Below, one piece after another: positions 16,951 to 25,957 of a DNA stretch of 34,798 bases. Positions within the stretch are counted from its first letter, which is position 1. Each line of letters begins with the position of its first letter. The notes under the pieces are model-generated. The model did not search any database. It saw nothing but the letters and a program-made list of their open reading frames with translations, and was not told the origin of the DNA. The position numbers and the translations under genes are program-made. Source of the DNA: Winogradskyella sp. (GTDB lineage Bacteria; Bacteroidota; Bacteroidia; Flavobacteriales; Flavobacteriaceae); contig NZ_JABSST010000034.1 of assembly GCF_013213975.1 (NCBI RefSeq), forward strand, positions 1 to 34,798. Direction: 5' to 3'.

Positions 16951-17727
16951 TTATTGTATTTGCAAGCCTCTAACTGCACCCATATCCAAGTCCAAAAAGA
17001 ATAACTTGTGAGTTGTTGGTAAAAGCGCACCGCTTTCAGTTTCGGTCCATTGATCCCAAGTTGCTTCTAATCCATTAATGGGTAATATATCTACCCACAT
17101 TTGATAACTTTTAGGTTTACCACTTTCGTCGAAATGCCACAGGTAAGAATCACCAGGTGTCGTACCACCTTTAGTGTAAGTAATCAATAAGGCTTGTTGA
17201 CCAGCCTCTGTCTGGACGATACTCCGCTCTGTGCCGTTATCAAAAACCTTGTATGGCGCAACTAACCAAAACGAATCGTTATTAAAGTAGGTAAGAGCTT
17301 TTTCTATATAGTCTTGCTTTTCTTTACCATTGTATTCTTGCTCGCCAGCAAATACCTTAGAATTTTTAGAGTCTTTCAGGTCTAGAATTACCGTCATGGC
17401 ATCCCAAGAAACTTCACAGACATTATCAGTTTTATACCATTTGTAATGGTTTCTACTCTTAAAGGTCCATTCTAAGTAATCAGTATTGAGATAGGCTTCT
17501 TCATTTAGTGCCTTAAGCATAGACTTAGCCAAAAGATCAGCTTCAGGACCTTGTTTTCCGACTGGTAAGTCTTCATTATATCTTAAATACATAAAGGCAA
17601 AGAAGAGCAGTGTAGGTAAAGTGAAAAAAATAATGATTCCACCAACAATTTTTAGAATGCGCTTAGATTTCGATGTTTTTGCCAAAAGAAATAATTTATA
17701 ACAAAGATAGCCTTTCTTTAATCGCAT
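16951..17727 (-). CDS. Membrane-anchored protein of unknown function
   Basis: The frame gives 258 residues with one N-terminal hydrophobic segment (IVGGIIIFFTLPTLLFFAFMYL, cut here into its core) and a long exported C-terminal domain rich in Trp and Tyr (YLEWTF, HYKWYK, VSWDAMTVIL, YLWHFDESGKPKSYQMW). I see no catalytic motif; it resembles flavobacterial proteins annotated as hypothetical. The ATG at 17727 overlaps the upstream ATP-grasp gene by 32 bp. A TTG at 17682 (start LAKTSKSKRILK, 243 aa) would remove the overlap and give a more natural N-terminus, so the true start may be there. Same strand and close spacing suggest co-transcription with the ATP-grasp gene. Confidence 0.65.
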   Translation of the reverse strand: MRLKKGYLCYKLFLLAKTSKSKRILKIVGGIIIFFTLPTLLFFAFMYLRYNEDLPVGKQGPEADLLAKSMLKALNEEAYLNTDYLEWTFKSRNHYKWYKTDNVCEVSWDAMTVILDLKDSKNSKVFAGEQEYNGKEKQDYIEKALTYFNNDSFWLVAPYKVFDNGTERSIVQTEAGQQALLITYTKGGTTPGDSYLWHFDESGKPKSYQMWVDILPINGLEATWDQWTETESGALLPTTHKLFFLDLDMGAVRGLQIQ

Positions 17728-18598
17728 CAGCTAGAATTAGTGCAGAATCTGGATGATGTCTAAACCATAATTCTGGTTCTACAAGCTCTAACTCTGCCAA
17801 TGCAATTTCACCATCATTATCATTAAATATATCAACTCGTGCATACAAGGGCAGTTCTGCACAGGCTCTTACTGTATTTTCTGCGAATTCAATTTCTTTC
17901 AAGGTTGGGGAATAGTCATGTACACTACCTCCAAAATCATCTTGAACTCTAAAATCACCTGCCTTAGCTTTCTTTAGAATGGCGTGTGTAAATTGACCAT
18001 TAAATACCATCATTGAAATCTCACCTTCAGAAACTATGCGATGTTGAAAAGGTTGAAGCATCATAGCTTCAGTTTTAATTAAGGATTTAAATATGGATTC
18101 ATGCTGTGCAACTGTCTCAGTATTTAATTTATAAGTATGGCGCGCAGCACCAGAAACACAAGGCTTTAAAACAGTTTCCTGCCAACTTGATTGTTCATGG
18201 AGAGCTTCTAAAGTATCTGTTGAACCGCGTTCAATAAAATGTGTTTCTGCGATATGAACACCGTTTTGTTCTAAATCCTTTAAGTAATGCTTATCTAAAT
18301 TCCACCTAATTATCGCTTCGGAATTAATGAGCATGGTTTGCTTTGATACCTTATTTAACCAATTTGAAAATCTTGAGAAGTCATCAAAATAATCCCAAGT
18401 CGTTCGAAAGAGCACAGCTTTAGTCGTAGACCAATCGAAATGCGCATCGCTCCAAGCTAAACGAATTACTTTTAATCCAAGTTTTCCTAAGGCATTAGCG
18501 ACAATGGCATCTTCTGTAATAACATTTTTAGTGTAATTATCAATGTTGCTAGGATAGGCATGTTTTTGATCTGTGAGAATTACAACGTCGTATTTCAT
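17696..18598 (-). CDS. ATP-grasp enzyme of unknown substrate
   Basis: This 300-residue protein has the ATP-grasp layout: an N-terminal Rossmann-like part (VVILTDQKHAYP), the lysine of ETVLKPCVSGAARHTYKL in the central domain, QPFQHRIVSEGEISMMVFNGQ, and the metal-binding acidic cluster ALAELELVEPELWFR near residues 268-282. It most resembles the RimK/DcsG-like group, in which ATP-grasp enzymes join a carboxylate to an amine, hydroxyl or thiol. No partner gene reveals the product. Its ATG overlaps by 4 bp (ATGA) the stop of a decayed alkD-like frame, so it was once translationally coupled to that gene. Confidence 0.8.
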   Translation of the reverse strand: MKYDVVILTDQKHAYPSNIDNYTKNVITEDAIVANALGKLGLKVIRLAWSDAHFDWSTTKAVLFRTTWDYFDDFSRFSNWLNKVSKQTMLINSEAIIRWNLDKHYLKDLEQNGVHIAETHFIERGSTDTLEALHEQSSWQETVLKPCVSGAARHTYKLNTETVAQHESIFKSLIKTEAMMLQPFQHRIVSEGEISMMVFNGQFTHAILKKAKAGDFRVQDDFGGSVHDYSPTLKEIEFAENTVRACAELPLYARVDIFNDNDGEIALAELELVEPELWFRHHPDSALILADAIKERLSLL

Positions 18599-18840
18599 AT
18601 TAGATGTTTTAGAACTTCTCGTTTACCTAAAATTTTTTGTTCTATTGTATTATCGTAAGTATTAACCGCAAACATATCTATTTTTGCACAGATTCTCAAT
18701 GCCTAGCTAATGGCTTTTCTAACAGGTAATTTAATGCCAACAAATGGAAACAGATGTTTCATGTTTGTCTCCATTTGTTGGATATTTGATTCATTTCTAT
18801 GGGTCTCAAATTGAGATTTAAGCTCATTAAGAAACGCCAA
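18595..18840 (-). pseudogene. Remnant of an AlkD-like DNA alkylation repair gene, internally deleted
   Basis: Reading the minus strand from a TTG at 18840, the frame gives AFLNELKSQFETHRNES, then QQMETNMKHLFPFVGIKLP and VRKAIS before a TAG at 18705-18703. This matches the AlkD N-terminus, whose first repeat ends in an 'MKNxFxFxGIKxPxRK' motif. After the TAG the same frame stays open to a TGA at 18597-18595, ending ILGKREVLKHLI, which recalls the LSxREALKxL ending of that family. The total is 81 codons against about 220 in intact AlkD proteins, so the HEAT-repeat middle is missing. Intact AlkD excises alkylated purines. The end overlaps the ATP-grasp start (ATGA). The N-terminal match is fairly sure; the C-terminal match is weaker. 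Confidence 0.6.
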
Positions 18841-18847
18841 ACACTAA

Positions 18848-21800
18848 TTAATTGTCCGCTTTGTAACCAGCTGGTCGTTTCCAACGCACAGGAGCTTTAG
18901 GTTCTGGCTTAAGCTCAAACTCGTTTCCTTTTAATAAGTTTAATGCCTCTTGAACAGCACGTTCTAATTGAGGGTCATTACCAGCGGATGTTTCTTTTGG
19001 ATGCTGAATGACTTCTATGTCTGGCGCAACGCCTTCTCCTTCAACTGCCCATTCACCATTAACATCATAAAATCCTCCCCGTGGAGCAACCATTCGACCA
19101 CCATCAATAAAACGTGGAGTATCCCAAGTACCAACTAATCCTCCCCAAGTTCGAGTACCAATTAAAGGTCCAAGGTTTTTCATCTTAAACATGTATGGTA
19201 ATAAATCACCACCAGATCCTGCACGTTCGTTAATCAACATTACTTTTGGTCCCCATATTCCTGCGATTGGTGTTGTCCATGGTCGCTTATCACCAGCCTT
19301 ACTGTTAAAGTACCCAAACAATTCACGTGACATTATATCGATCATATAGTCTGCAGCAGATCCACCGCCATTATTACGCTCGTCGATAACAACACCTTTT
19401 TTATCTTGTTGTGAGAAATAGTATCTATTAAATGATGTAAAACCACCTCCACCAGTATTAGGAACATAAACATAGGCTAATTTGCCGTTAGATAATTCAT
19501 CCACTTTTCTACGGTTACTCTCGACCCAATCAATAGTTCTTAGTCCTCGCTCATTGCTTACTGGTTTAACTAAAACTGTACGAGAATTCGTCATATTAGG
19601 TTGTGAATTCACTACAATGTTTATTTCTCTTCCTGCAGTTTGCTCTAATAATTCATAAGGATTTGTATTTGCATCTAAGGTTTTACCATCAATAGCTAGA
19701 ATGAAATCTCCTTCATTGACATTAATCCCAGGTTGCGCTAGTGGTGCTGTTATGTTAGGATTCCAACGTTCGCCATTGTAAATTTTTGAGATTTGATATT
19801 TGCCATTATTGAGCTTTAAATCGCAGCCTAGTAAGCCTACTGGAACACGATTGACATTTGGAAAATCACCACCAGAAACATATGAATGACCAACAGCAAC
19901 CTCACCACTCATAATATCGACAACATAGTTGAGGTCTGTCCTATGTCTTACATGATCTATCCATGGTGAATACCATTTGTAAACCTCATCCCAAGGTGCT
20001 CCATGGACATTATCCACATATAAAAAGTCACGCATGTAACGCCATCCCTCTTTAAAAATTTGATGCGCTTCGGCTTTTGGATCCAGTTTAATCTTAATGG
20101 TTATCTTAAGATTGTCTTTTCCAGGCTTAGGGGGAGCAGAAGCTCCTGCAAGTACCCAGTTTCCATTTTGGAATAATAGTATCGATTTTCTGTCGTCTGA
20201 AGCTACCATTTGTGATACTCCATCGGCAAAATCTGTTGCTTTTTCTTTTTCTACATCATAGGAGTGTACTTTTAAGCCATTAGTATTCGGAATTAACTCT
20301 GCAATAAATACTTTATGTTTTGGACCTTTCAAAAGTGCCACATAATTTCTCGACGGAAGACTTAAAGCAACCGCTCGGTCAAATATTCCGGATTCATCAA
20401 TGGTAATTGTAACACCTTCAGATTTATTATCTTCTTTTTTGTCCTTACCTTCAGACTTATTATCCTCTTTTTTAACATCCTCCATCTCATTTTTAGGAAG
20501 GTTAGGTGCTTTGTCATCTGCGCTTAAGACTACAGCGTATAAACTCCTAGTAAGATTAGCAGCAGGATCATAATTACTCATATCAAGCCAACCACTCTGT
20601 AATCCATAATTGGTACTAGCTAAAGTGTAGAGGTACTTTCCAGTAGCGTCCCATACTGGTGAAATAGCATCTGCGATAGGATCTGTTAGTTGTATTGTTT
20701 TTTTAGAATCGATATTGTACGCAAAAATGGCTTTAAAATGACTTTCCTGTTGTTTTGCAAATGCTATCCATTTACTATCAGGAGACCAAACAGGATTCAT
20801 AGATCGGTTTGGGTGTGCATAACGATCAGTGGCTACTTTTTTTGTCTTTTTATTATCTAAATCTATGATCCAGATATTATAATGCGTGTCTGTATAGGCA
20901 ATGTACTTTCCATCTGGTGACCAGTCTGGTTGAAAGTAAAACGTCGGATTAGGGAGGTTTATGGCCTCAGCATTTTGCCCATCCTGATCAGCTATCATTA
21001 ATTGATATTCACCGCTCTTATCTGAGAACCATGCAATTTTATTTCCTTTTGGTGACCAAATAGGACTTCTATCTGCCACACCAGGTGAGTTGGTAATATT
21101 CATCCAAGTGCCGTCTTCTTTAGGTACCGTAAATATTTCACCACGATGCTCAAAAATGGCTCTTTTTCCTTTTGGTGATACATTTGGATTATTGAGCTGA
21201 AAAGCTGAAACATTATCCCACTTCGTACGGTAAAAATTCAAGTCTGCTTTAACGTTGATAATTAACTGATTGGTATTTCCTGAACTTGGATCGTATACAT
21301 GTAAATAACCACCTTGTTCGTATACAATCTTACTATCACTAGCATCCAAACTTTTTACATCGAATTTCTTATGAAAGGTGATTTGTTTTTCTTCTTTCGT
21401 TTTTGGATCAAACGACCAAATATTCATAGTGTAATCGCGCTCAGACATAAAATATACTATTCCATCGAGCCAAACAGGATCTAAATGACGTTCTTGTGTT
21501 GGTTGTGGGGTTCTAATTAAAGCTTTTGTCTTCATGTCAACTACCCAAATAGGCATGGCCTGACCACCTCTATAATTACGCCATTCTGCGTCCCAACCTG
21601 TAATTGGAGTATAAGCTAAATACTTTCCGTCTTGAGACATTTCACCATAAGCAGCCCTTCGAATATCCAAAGCTTCTGGTAGACCTCCATTAGTTGAAAC
21701 CGTAAAGAATTTATTGGTCATTGTTGGCTGTGCTTCGCGTCCTGAACGAAATAACACCTTGCCGTCTGGAGTCCAGCCTTGTACAAAATCACCTGCAGGG

Positions 21801-22105
21801 TGATACGTTAATCGTTTAGGTTCACCTCCTTCAAAAGGGACAACAAAAACATCAACATTGCCATCGTACTGAGCGGTAAATGCAATCATTTTTCCATCAT
21901 TAGAAAAGTGAGGACTAGATTCATAACCTTCATCACTCGTTAACCGAATTGCTGTTCCTCCATTTACAGAAGATTTCCATAAATCGTTGGCATATACAAA
22001 TACAAGGTCATCGCCATGAAGTGTAGGTTGTCTTAATAATTTTGTGCCTTGGGAAAAGCTTAATAATGAAAAGCAGAGTGCTGCTAAAGCAATAAACTGT
22101 CGCAT
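18848..22105 (-). CDS. Tricorn-type protease (S41 family) with beta-propeller and PDZ domain
   Basis: The 1085-residue protein has a signal peptide (LAALCFSLLSFSQ). Residues ~25-540 contain TolB/WD40-like blades (repeated 'SPDGKYIAYT', 'SPKGNKIAWF', 'SPDSKWIAFA'), then a second, shorter propeller part. A PDZ domain covers ~760-850 (GDFILAIDGKTLDANTNPYE) and the C-terminal S41 peptidase domain carries RNNGGGSAADYM and NERAGSGGDLLPYM, with the likely nucleophile Ser964. Archaeal tricorn trims proteasome peptides; bacterial exported forms are thought to degrade peptides in the periplasm. Between the propellers, residues ~545-567 repeat KKEDNKSEG twice, a charged linker. It is not obviously in an operon with ggt, 82 bp upstream. 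Confidence 0.92.
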   Translation of the reverse strand: MRQFIALAALCFSLLSFSQGTKLLRQPTLHGDDLVFVYANDLWKSSVNGGTAIRLTSDEGYESSPHFSNDGKMIAFTAQYDGNVDVFVVPFEGGEPKRLTYHPAGDFVQGWTPDGKVLFRSGREAQPTMTNKFFTVSTNGGLPEALDIRRAAYGEMSQDGKYLAYTPITGWDAEWRNYRGGQAMPIWVVDMKTKALIRTPQPTQERHLDPVWLDGIVYFMSERDYTMNIWSFDPKTKEEKQITFHKKFDVKSLDASDSKIVYEQGGYLHVYDPSSGNTNQLIINVKADLNFYRTKWDNVSAFQLNNPNVSPKGKRAIFEHRGEIFTVPKEDGTWMNITNSPGVADRSPIWSPKGNKIAWFSDKSGEYQLMIADQDGQNAEAINLPNPTFYFQPDWSPDGKYIAYTDTHYNIWIIDLDNKKTKKVATDRYAHPNRSMNPVWSPDSKWIAFAKQQESHFKAIFAYNIDSKKTIQLTDPIADAISPVWDATGKYLYTLASTNYGLQSGWLDMSNYDPAANLTRSLYAVVLSADDKAPNLPKNEMEDVKKEDNKSEGKDKKEDNKSEGVTITIDESGIFDRAVALSLPSRNYVALLKGPKHKVFIAELIPNTNGLKVHSYDVEKEKATDFADGVSQMVASDDRKSILLFQNGNWVLAGASAPPKPGKDNLKITIKIKLDPKAEAHQIFKEGWRYMRDFLYVDNVHGAPWDEVYKWYSPWIDHVRHRTDLNYVVDIMSGEVAVGHSYVSGGDFPNVNRVPVGLLGCDLKLNNGKYQISKIYNGERWNPNITAPLAQPGINVNEGDFILAIDGKTLDANTNPYELLEQTAGREINIVVNSQPNMTNSRTVLVKPVSNERGLRTIDWVESNRRKVDELSNGKLAYVYVPNTGGGGFTSFNRYYFSQQDKKGVVIDERNNGGGSAADYMIDIMSRELFGYFNSKAGDKRPWTTPIAGIWGPKVMLINERAGSGGDLLPYMFKMKNLGPLIGTRTWGGLVGTWDTPRFIDGGRMVAPRGGFYDVNGEWAVEGEGVAPDIEVIQHPKETSAGNDPQLERAVQEALNLLKGNEFELKPEPKAPVRWKRPAGYKADN

Positions 22106-22187
22106 TTTGATTGGTTTTTAAAAGTTATATTAAAAAAAAACGTAATTAAAGATACAATTCTGGAAGTGCTAATCTTTTAAAACAATG

Positions 22188-23888
22188 TTAAAAACCAACT
22201 GCTGTATCGTCACCTCTATTGTCAGCACCTCCTTCGAGTGTACCATCTTCTAAAATTAGGATACCATCAACTTTTCCAATCACCGGACTACGCTTAAAGT
22301 TCAAATGGTAACCAAGCGCTTCGAGTTTTTTAATTGTATTTTCATCAAAACCGTTTGGTTCCATTCTAATTTCATCTGGTAACCATTGATTATGAAATCT
22401 AGGGGCATTTACGGCTTCTTGCATCGTTAAGCCAAATTCATGGACATTAAGTATGGTTTGTAAGACTGATGTGATAATGGTTGAACCACCTGGAGTACCG
22501 ACGGACATGTAAAAATCACCATCTTTTTCTACAATGGTTGGAGTCATTGAACTTAACATTCTTTTCTCAGGAGCAATACTATTTGCTTCAGCGCCTAAAA
22601 GACCATAGTAATTTGGCTCACCAGGTTTACTGCTAAAATCATCCATTTCATTGTTTAAAAAGAAACCTAATTCATCGACATAAAGTTTAGAACCATAACC
22701 ACCATTAATTGTAGTTGTTACTGCAATGGCATTTCCAAACTGGTCCACAATGGAGTAGTGGGTTGTTTCCTCACTTTCGTATCCTACAATAGATCCATGA
22801 GAAATAGAATCTACAGGCGTTGGCTCAATAAAAGAAAAAGATTCCATGCGCTCATTGAGATATACGTCACTAATTAGTGTTTCGACTGGAATATCAACAA
22901 AATCAGGATCTCCCAAATAAAAACTACGATCTGCATAGGCTCGTTTTTCAGCTTCTGCTAAAACTTGAATGGTCTTTAGTGAATTATGTCCGTAATCGTT
23001 TAAATCAAAAGGCTCAATCATTTTCATAAGCTGAGCTAAACAAATACCACCGGAAGAGGGTGGTGGCATAGAAGTTATAGTTAAATCATCATAATCAAAA
23101 GAAATAGGATCGCGCCATTTAGCGTCATATTTATTGAGGTCTTCAAGAGTAATAATGCTGCCTTTAGATTGTAAATAATTAACTAAGATTTTAGCGGTTT
23201 CCCCTTTGTAAAACTCATCTTTTCCGTTAAGCGCTAAACGTTCTAAAGTTTCGGCTAGTTTTTGATTTTGTATTGTACTACCAGCATTTAAATTTTTATT
23301 ATATAGAATTTCCTTTCCATTAACTGTTTTGAATATACTATCGTATGCTGCTAAGCGCTGCTCTTGTTTTTTAGTCACTACATAACCCTTACGCGCTAAT
23401 TCTATGACAGGACTGAGAATAGTCTTTATATCGAGTTGTCCAAATCGTTCTTGAGCCTTAAATACTCCTGCTACAGTGCCAGGAATACCAACAGCCATAG
23501 AACCTACGGTGCTTAAATCTTTTATAACCTCTCCATTTTCATCCAAATACATATTCTTGGATGCAGCCAAAGGCGCTTTTTCTCTATAATCTAGAGCGCC
23601 TTTAGTGCCATCGGCTAGTCGGTATACTAAGAAGCCTCCACCTCCAAGATTTCCAGCATATGGGTAGCAAACAGCGAGAGCTAATTCTGTAGCCATCATA
23701 GCATCAAAAGCATTACCGCCTTTCTTTAATATTTCGATTCCAATTTTTGACGCTTCTTCTCTAGCACTAACAACCATGGCTTCTTTTGCAATTAAGCCTC
23801 TTGAATTTATTTGCCTTTTGTTTGCAACTGTATCGGTTTTACATGAGTAACATAAAAGGGCTATTAGGATAAAAACAATATGCTTCAT
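22188..23888 (-). CDS. ggt: Gamma-glutamyltransferase, lipoprotein form
   Basis: The 566-residue proenzyme starts with a lipoprotein leader ending LLCYSC (Cys16), so it should be membrane-anchored rather than freely periplasmic. It carries the GGT landmarks: GGNAFDAMMATELALAV, GNLGGGGFLVYR with the DYREKAP substrate arginine, and the self-cleavage site at EETTHYS with Thr376 as the new N-terminal nucleophile of the small subunit. A later glycine-rich loop reads VGTPGGSTIITS. GGT cleaves glutathione and other gamma-glutamyl compounds outside the cytoplasm. Its ATG overlaps the stop of the acpH-like gene by 4 bp, so the two are co-translated. Confidence 0.95.
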   Translation of the reverse strand: MKHIVFILIALLCYSCKTDTVANKRQINSRGLIAKEAMVVSAREEASKIGIEILKKGGNAFDAMMATELALAVCYPYAGNLGGGGFLVYRLADGTKGALDYREKAPLAASKNMYLDENGEVIKDLSTVGSMAVGIPGTVAGVFKAQERFGQLDIKTILSPVIELARKGYVVTKKQEQRLAAYDSIFKTVNGKEILYNKNLNAGSTIQNQKLAETLERLALNGKDEFYKGETAKILVNYLQSKGSIITLEDLNKYDAKWRDPISFDYDDLTITSMPPPSSGGICLAQLMKMIEPFDLNDYGHNSLKTIQVLAEAEKRAYADRSFYLGDPDFVDIPVETLISDVYLNERMESFSFIEPTPVDSISHGSIVGYESEETTHYSIVDQFGNAIAVTTTINGGYGSKLYVDELGFFLNNEMDDFSSKPGEPNYYGLLGAEANSIAPEKRMLSSMTPTIVEKDGDFYMSVGTPGGSTIITSVLQTILNVHEFGLTMQEAVNAPRFHNQWLPDEIRMEPNGFDENTIKKLEALGYHLNFKRSPVIGKVDGILILEDGTLEGGADNRGDDTAVGF

Positions 23889-24487
23889 ATCTTAAATTGT
23901 TTTTCTAATTCGTGACGTTTTTTATTGCTAAAATTAATGAGTTCCTCAAAAAACTCCGTAAAATCAGATTCAAAATCGTTGTAATATTTTTTTAGTTCGG
24001 TTGTAGCCTTATTCATTTTGGATTTGCCATCTGTTCTTCGATTCATGCCGTTTAGTACTTGTTGAATTCCTTCAATTGACGCATAACTCAAAAGCCAATT
24101 ATCCTCAATCATAGAAGGTGTAAGACGTTTGAATCGTGTGGGTAACAGTTCAAAGTTGGTTCGTAGACTTTTATAGAATTCGTTTACATATTTTGACAAT
24201 GGTATCGTAGAATATTCACTCCAATTTTTAGCTAAAAAATGATCAAAGAAAATATCGATAATAACACCACTATAATGTCCGTAATTCTTATGAAGTCGTT
24301 TTGTGCTACGACGGAAAACTGGGTGCGCATCAGTAAAAGTGTCAATGTCTCTATGAAGTAAAATACCTAGTTGAATTTCCTCGGGATAATCTTTGTATTT
24401 TTTTCCTCGAACTCCATCCGCAACAAAATTACCGATGGTAACTAATTCATTATTGCCAGAAAGGTATATATGGGCCAAAAAATTCAT
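23885..24487 (-). CDS. Acyl carrier protein phosphodiesterase family (AcpH-like)
   Basis: The 200-residue protein shows the DUF479/AcpH pattern: an MNFLAHIYLSG start, GNFVADGVRGK, the LHRDIDTFTDAHP metal-ligand segment and DIFFDHFLAKNW. The family belongs to the HD-like hydrolases and removes the 4'-phosphopantetheine group from acyl carrier protein in E. coli. The role in Bacteroidota has been tested little. It is the first gene of a pair with ggt (4-bp overlap) and is divergent from glmM, 70 bp away. Confidence 0.88.
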   Translation of the reverse strand: MNFLAHIYLSGNNELVTIGNFVADGVRGKKYKDYPEEIQLGILLHRDIDTFTDAHPVFRRSTKRLHKNYGHYSGVIIDIFFDHFLAKNWSEYSTIPLSKYVNEFYKSLRTNFELLPTRFKRLTPSMIEDNWLLSYASIEGIQQVLNGMNRRTDGKSKMNKATTELKKYYNDFESDFTEFFEELINFSNKKRHELEKQFKI

Positions 24488-24532
24488 TAGCCGAATTTAC
24501 AAATTCATAATAACAAAATTGTAATTAGATAT

Positions 24533-24540
24533 TATATTTG
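24533..24540 (+). promoter_or_regulatory. TATATTTG -7 element of glmM
   Basis: A perfect TAnnTTTG box ends 17 bases before the glmM ATG in the 70-bp gap between divergent genes. No convincing -33 TTG was found at the expected distance. Confidence 0.5.
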
Positions 24541-24557
24541 CGCAAAACGAAAGACTT

Positions 24558-25946
24558 ATGACTTTAATAAAATCTATATCTGGAATTCGCGGAACAATTG
24601 GAGGTAAAGCAGAGGATAATCTTACACCAATTGACGCAGTTAAGTTTGCAGCTGCCTATGGTACATGGCTAAAACAGCAACGTCAAAAAGACAACTATCG
24701 AGTTGTTGTAGGAAGAGATGCAAGAATTTCAGGTGAAATGATTCAAAGTTTGGTAATGCAAACCCTAGTGGGTATGGGAATTCATGTTATTGATCTTGGT
24801 TTATCAACAACACCAACAGTTGAGGTTGCGGTGCCAATGGAACACGCTGATGGAGGTATTATCTTAACGGCAAGTCATAATCCAAAACAGTGGAATGCTT
24901 TAAAACTTTTAAATCATAAAGGTGAATTTCTTGATGGTGCTGAAGGGAAAAAGATTTTAGACATTGCTGAGTCTAATGATATGAGTTTTGCAGAAGTTGA
25001 TGATTTAGGAAAAATCACTAAAAATGAGGCTTATATTGATTTGCATATTGATGAAGTTTTAGAATTGCCTTTAGTCAATAAGAAGGCAATACAAGATGCT
25101 AATTTTAAAGTTGTTGTAGATGGTGTAAATTCTACAGGAGGAATTGCCATTCCTTTACTTTTAGAAAGACTAGGAGTACATCCAGTTAAACTCTATTGCG
25201 ATCCTACAGGTCATTTCCCTCATAATCCAGAACCATTAAAGGAACATTTAGGTGATTTGGCTGATGCGGTTGTAAAAGAGCGAGCAGATTTTGGAATTGT
25301 AGTTGATCCAGATGTAGATCGATTGGCGTTTATGGACGAGAAAGGTGAGATGTTTGGTGAAGAATATACATTGGTGGCTTGTGCGGATTATGTGCTTAGT
25401 AAAAATCCTGGGAATACCGTTAGTAATATGAGTTCTACACGAGCACTTCGAGACGTTACTGAAGAACATGGTGGAATGTATGAAGCTAGTGCTGTTGGTG
25501 AAGTAAATGTCGTTGAACTTATGAAAAAAAACAATGTAGTAATTGGTGGTGAAGGAAATGGAGGAATTATCTACCCAGAATTGCATTATGGACGCGATGC
25601 TTTAGTAGGTGTTGCCTTATTTTTAAGCCTATTAGCAGAAAAAAAAATGACAGTTAGCGAGCTTAGAGCAACCTATCCAAATTACTTTATGAGTAAGAAG
25701 AAAATTCAATTGACTCCTGATTTAGATGTTGATGGAATTTTAAAGATTATGGAAACCAATTACAGTCACGAACAATTGACCACAATCGATGGTGTTAAAA
25801 TTGATTTTGCTGACAGTTGGGTGCATTTAAGAAAAAGCAATACGGAGCCTATTATCAGAATATATACAGAGGCTCATTCTCAAGATACTGCTGATACTTT
25901 AGCAGACCGATTTATATCAGAAATCAAAGCTGTCGCAAATATTTAG
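24558..25946 (+). CDS. glmM: Phosphoglucosamine mutase
   Basis: At 462 residues this is a complete alpha-phosphohexomutase. The active-site loop TASHNPKQWNALK has the phosphorylated serine at 106, the metal loop reads VDPDVDRLAF, the sugar-binding loop GEGNGGI, and the C-terminal phosphate loop RKSNTEPIIRIY. It converts glucosamine-6-phosphate to glucosamine-1-phosphate for peptidoglycan and lipopolysaccharide precursors. The Asn-Pro-Lys-Gln-Trp form of the loop is usual in Bacteroidota and allows related phosphomannose or phosphoglucose activity, so substrate range may be wider. It is followed after 11 bp by the aminotransferase-fold gene. Confidence 0.93.
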   Translation: MTLIKSISGIRGTIGGKAEDNLTPIDAVKFAAAYGTWLKQQRQKDNYRVVVGRDARISGEMIQSLVMQTLVGMGIHVIDLGLSTTPTVEVAVPMEHADGGIILTASHNPKQWNALKLLNHKGEFLDGAEGKKILDIAESNDMSFAEVDDLGKITKNEAYIDLHIDEVLELPLVNKKAIQDANFKVVVDGVNSTGGIAIPLLLERLGVHPVKLYCDPTGHFPHNPEPLKEHLGDLADAVVKERADFGIVVDPDVDRLAFMDEKGEMFGEEYTLVACADYVLSKNPGNTVSNMSSTRALRDVTEEHGGMYEASAVGEVNVVELMKKNNVVIGGEGNGGIIYPELHYGRDALVGVALFLSLLAEKKMTVSELRATYPNYFMSKKKIQLTPDLDVDGILKIMETNYSHEQLTTIDGVKIDFADSWVHLRKSNTEPIIRIYTEAHSQDTADTLADRFISEIKAVANI

Positions 25947-25957
25947 TAACTTTGAAT

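Noticed and set aside
17551..17585. LPVGKQG segment in the membrane-anchored protein at 16951, similar to peptides made when palindromic repeats insert into genes.
   Set aside because: The surrounding reading fits a native loop, the DNA is only weakly palindromic, and no second copy was noticed in the window.
18737..18781. Strong inverted repeat (16-bp arms with one mismatch) that looks like a terminator or an insertion-sequence end.
   Set aside because: It lies inside the readable part of the alkD-like remnant, both arms encode family-like residues, there is no T-run, and no transposase is near.
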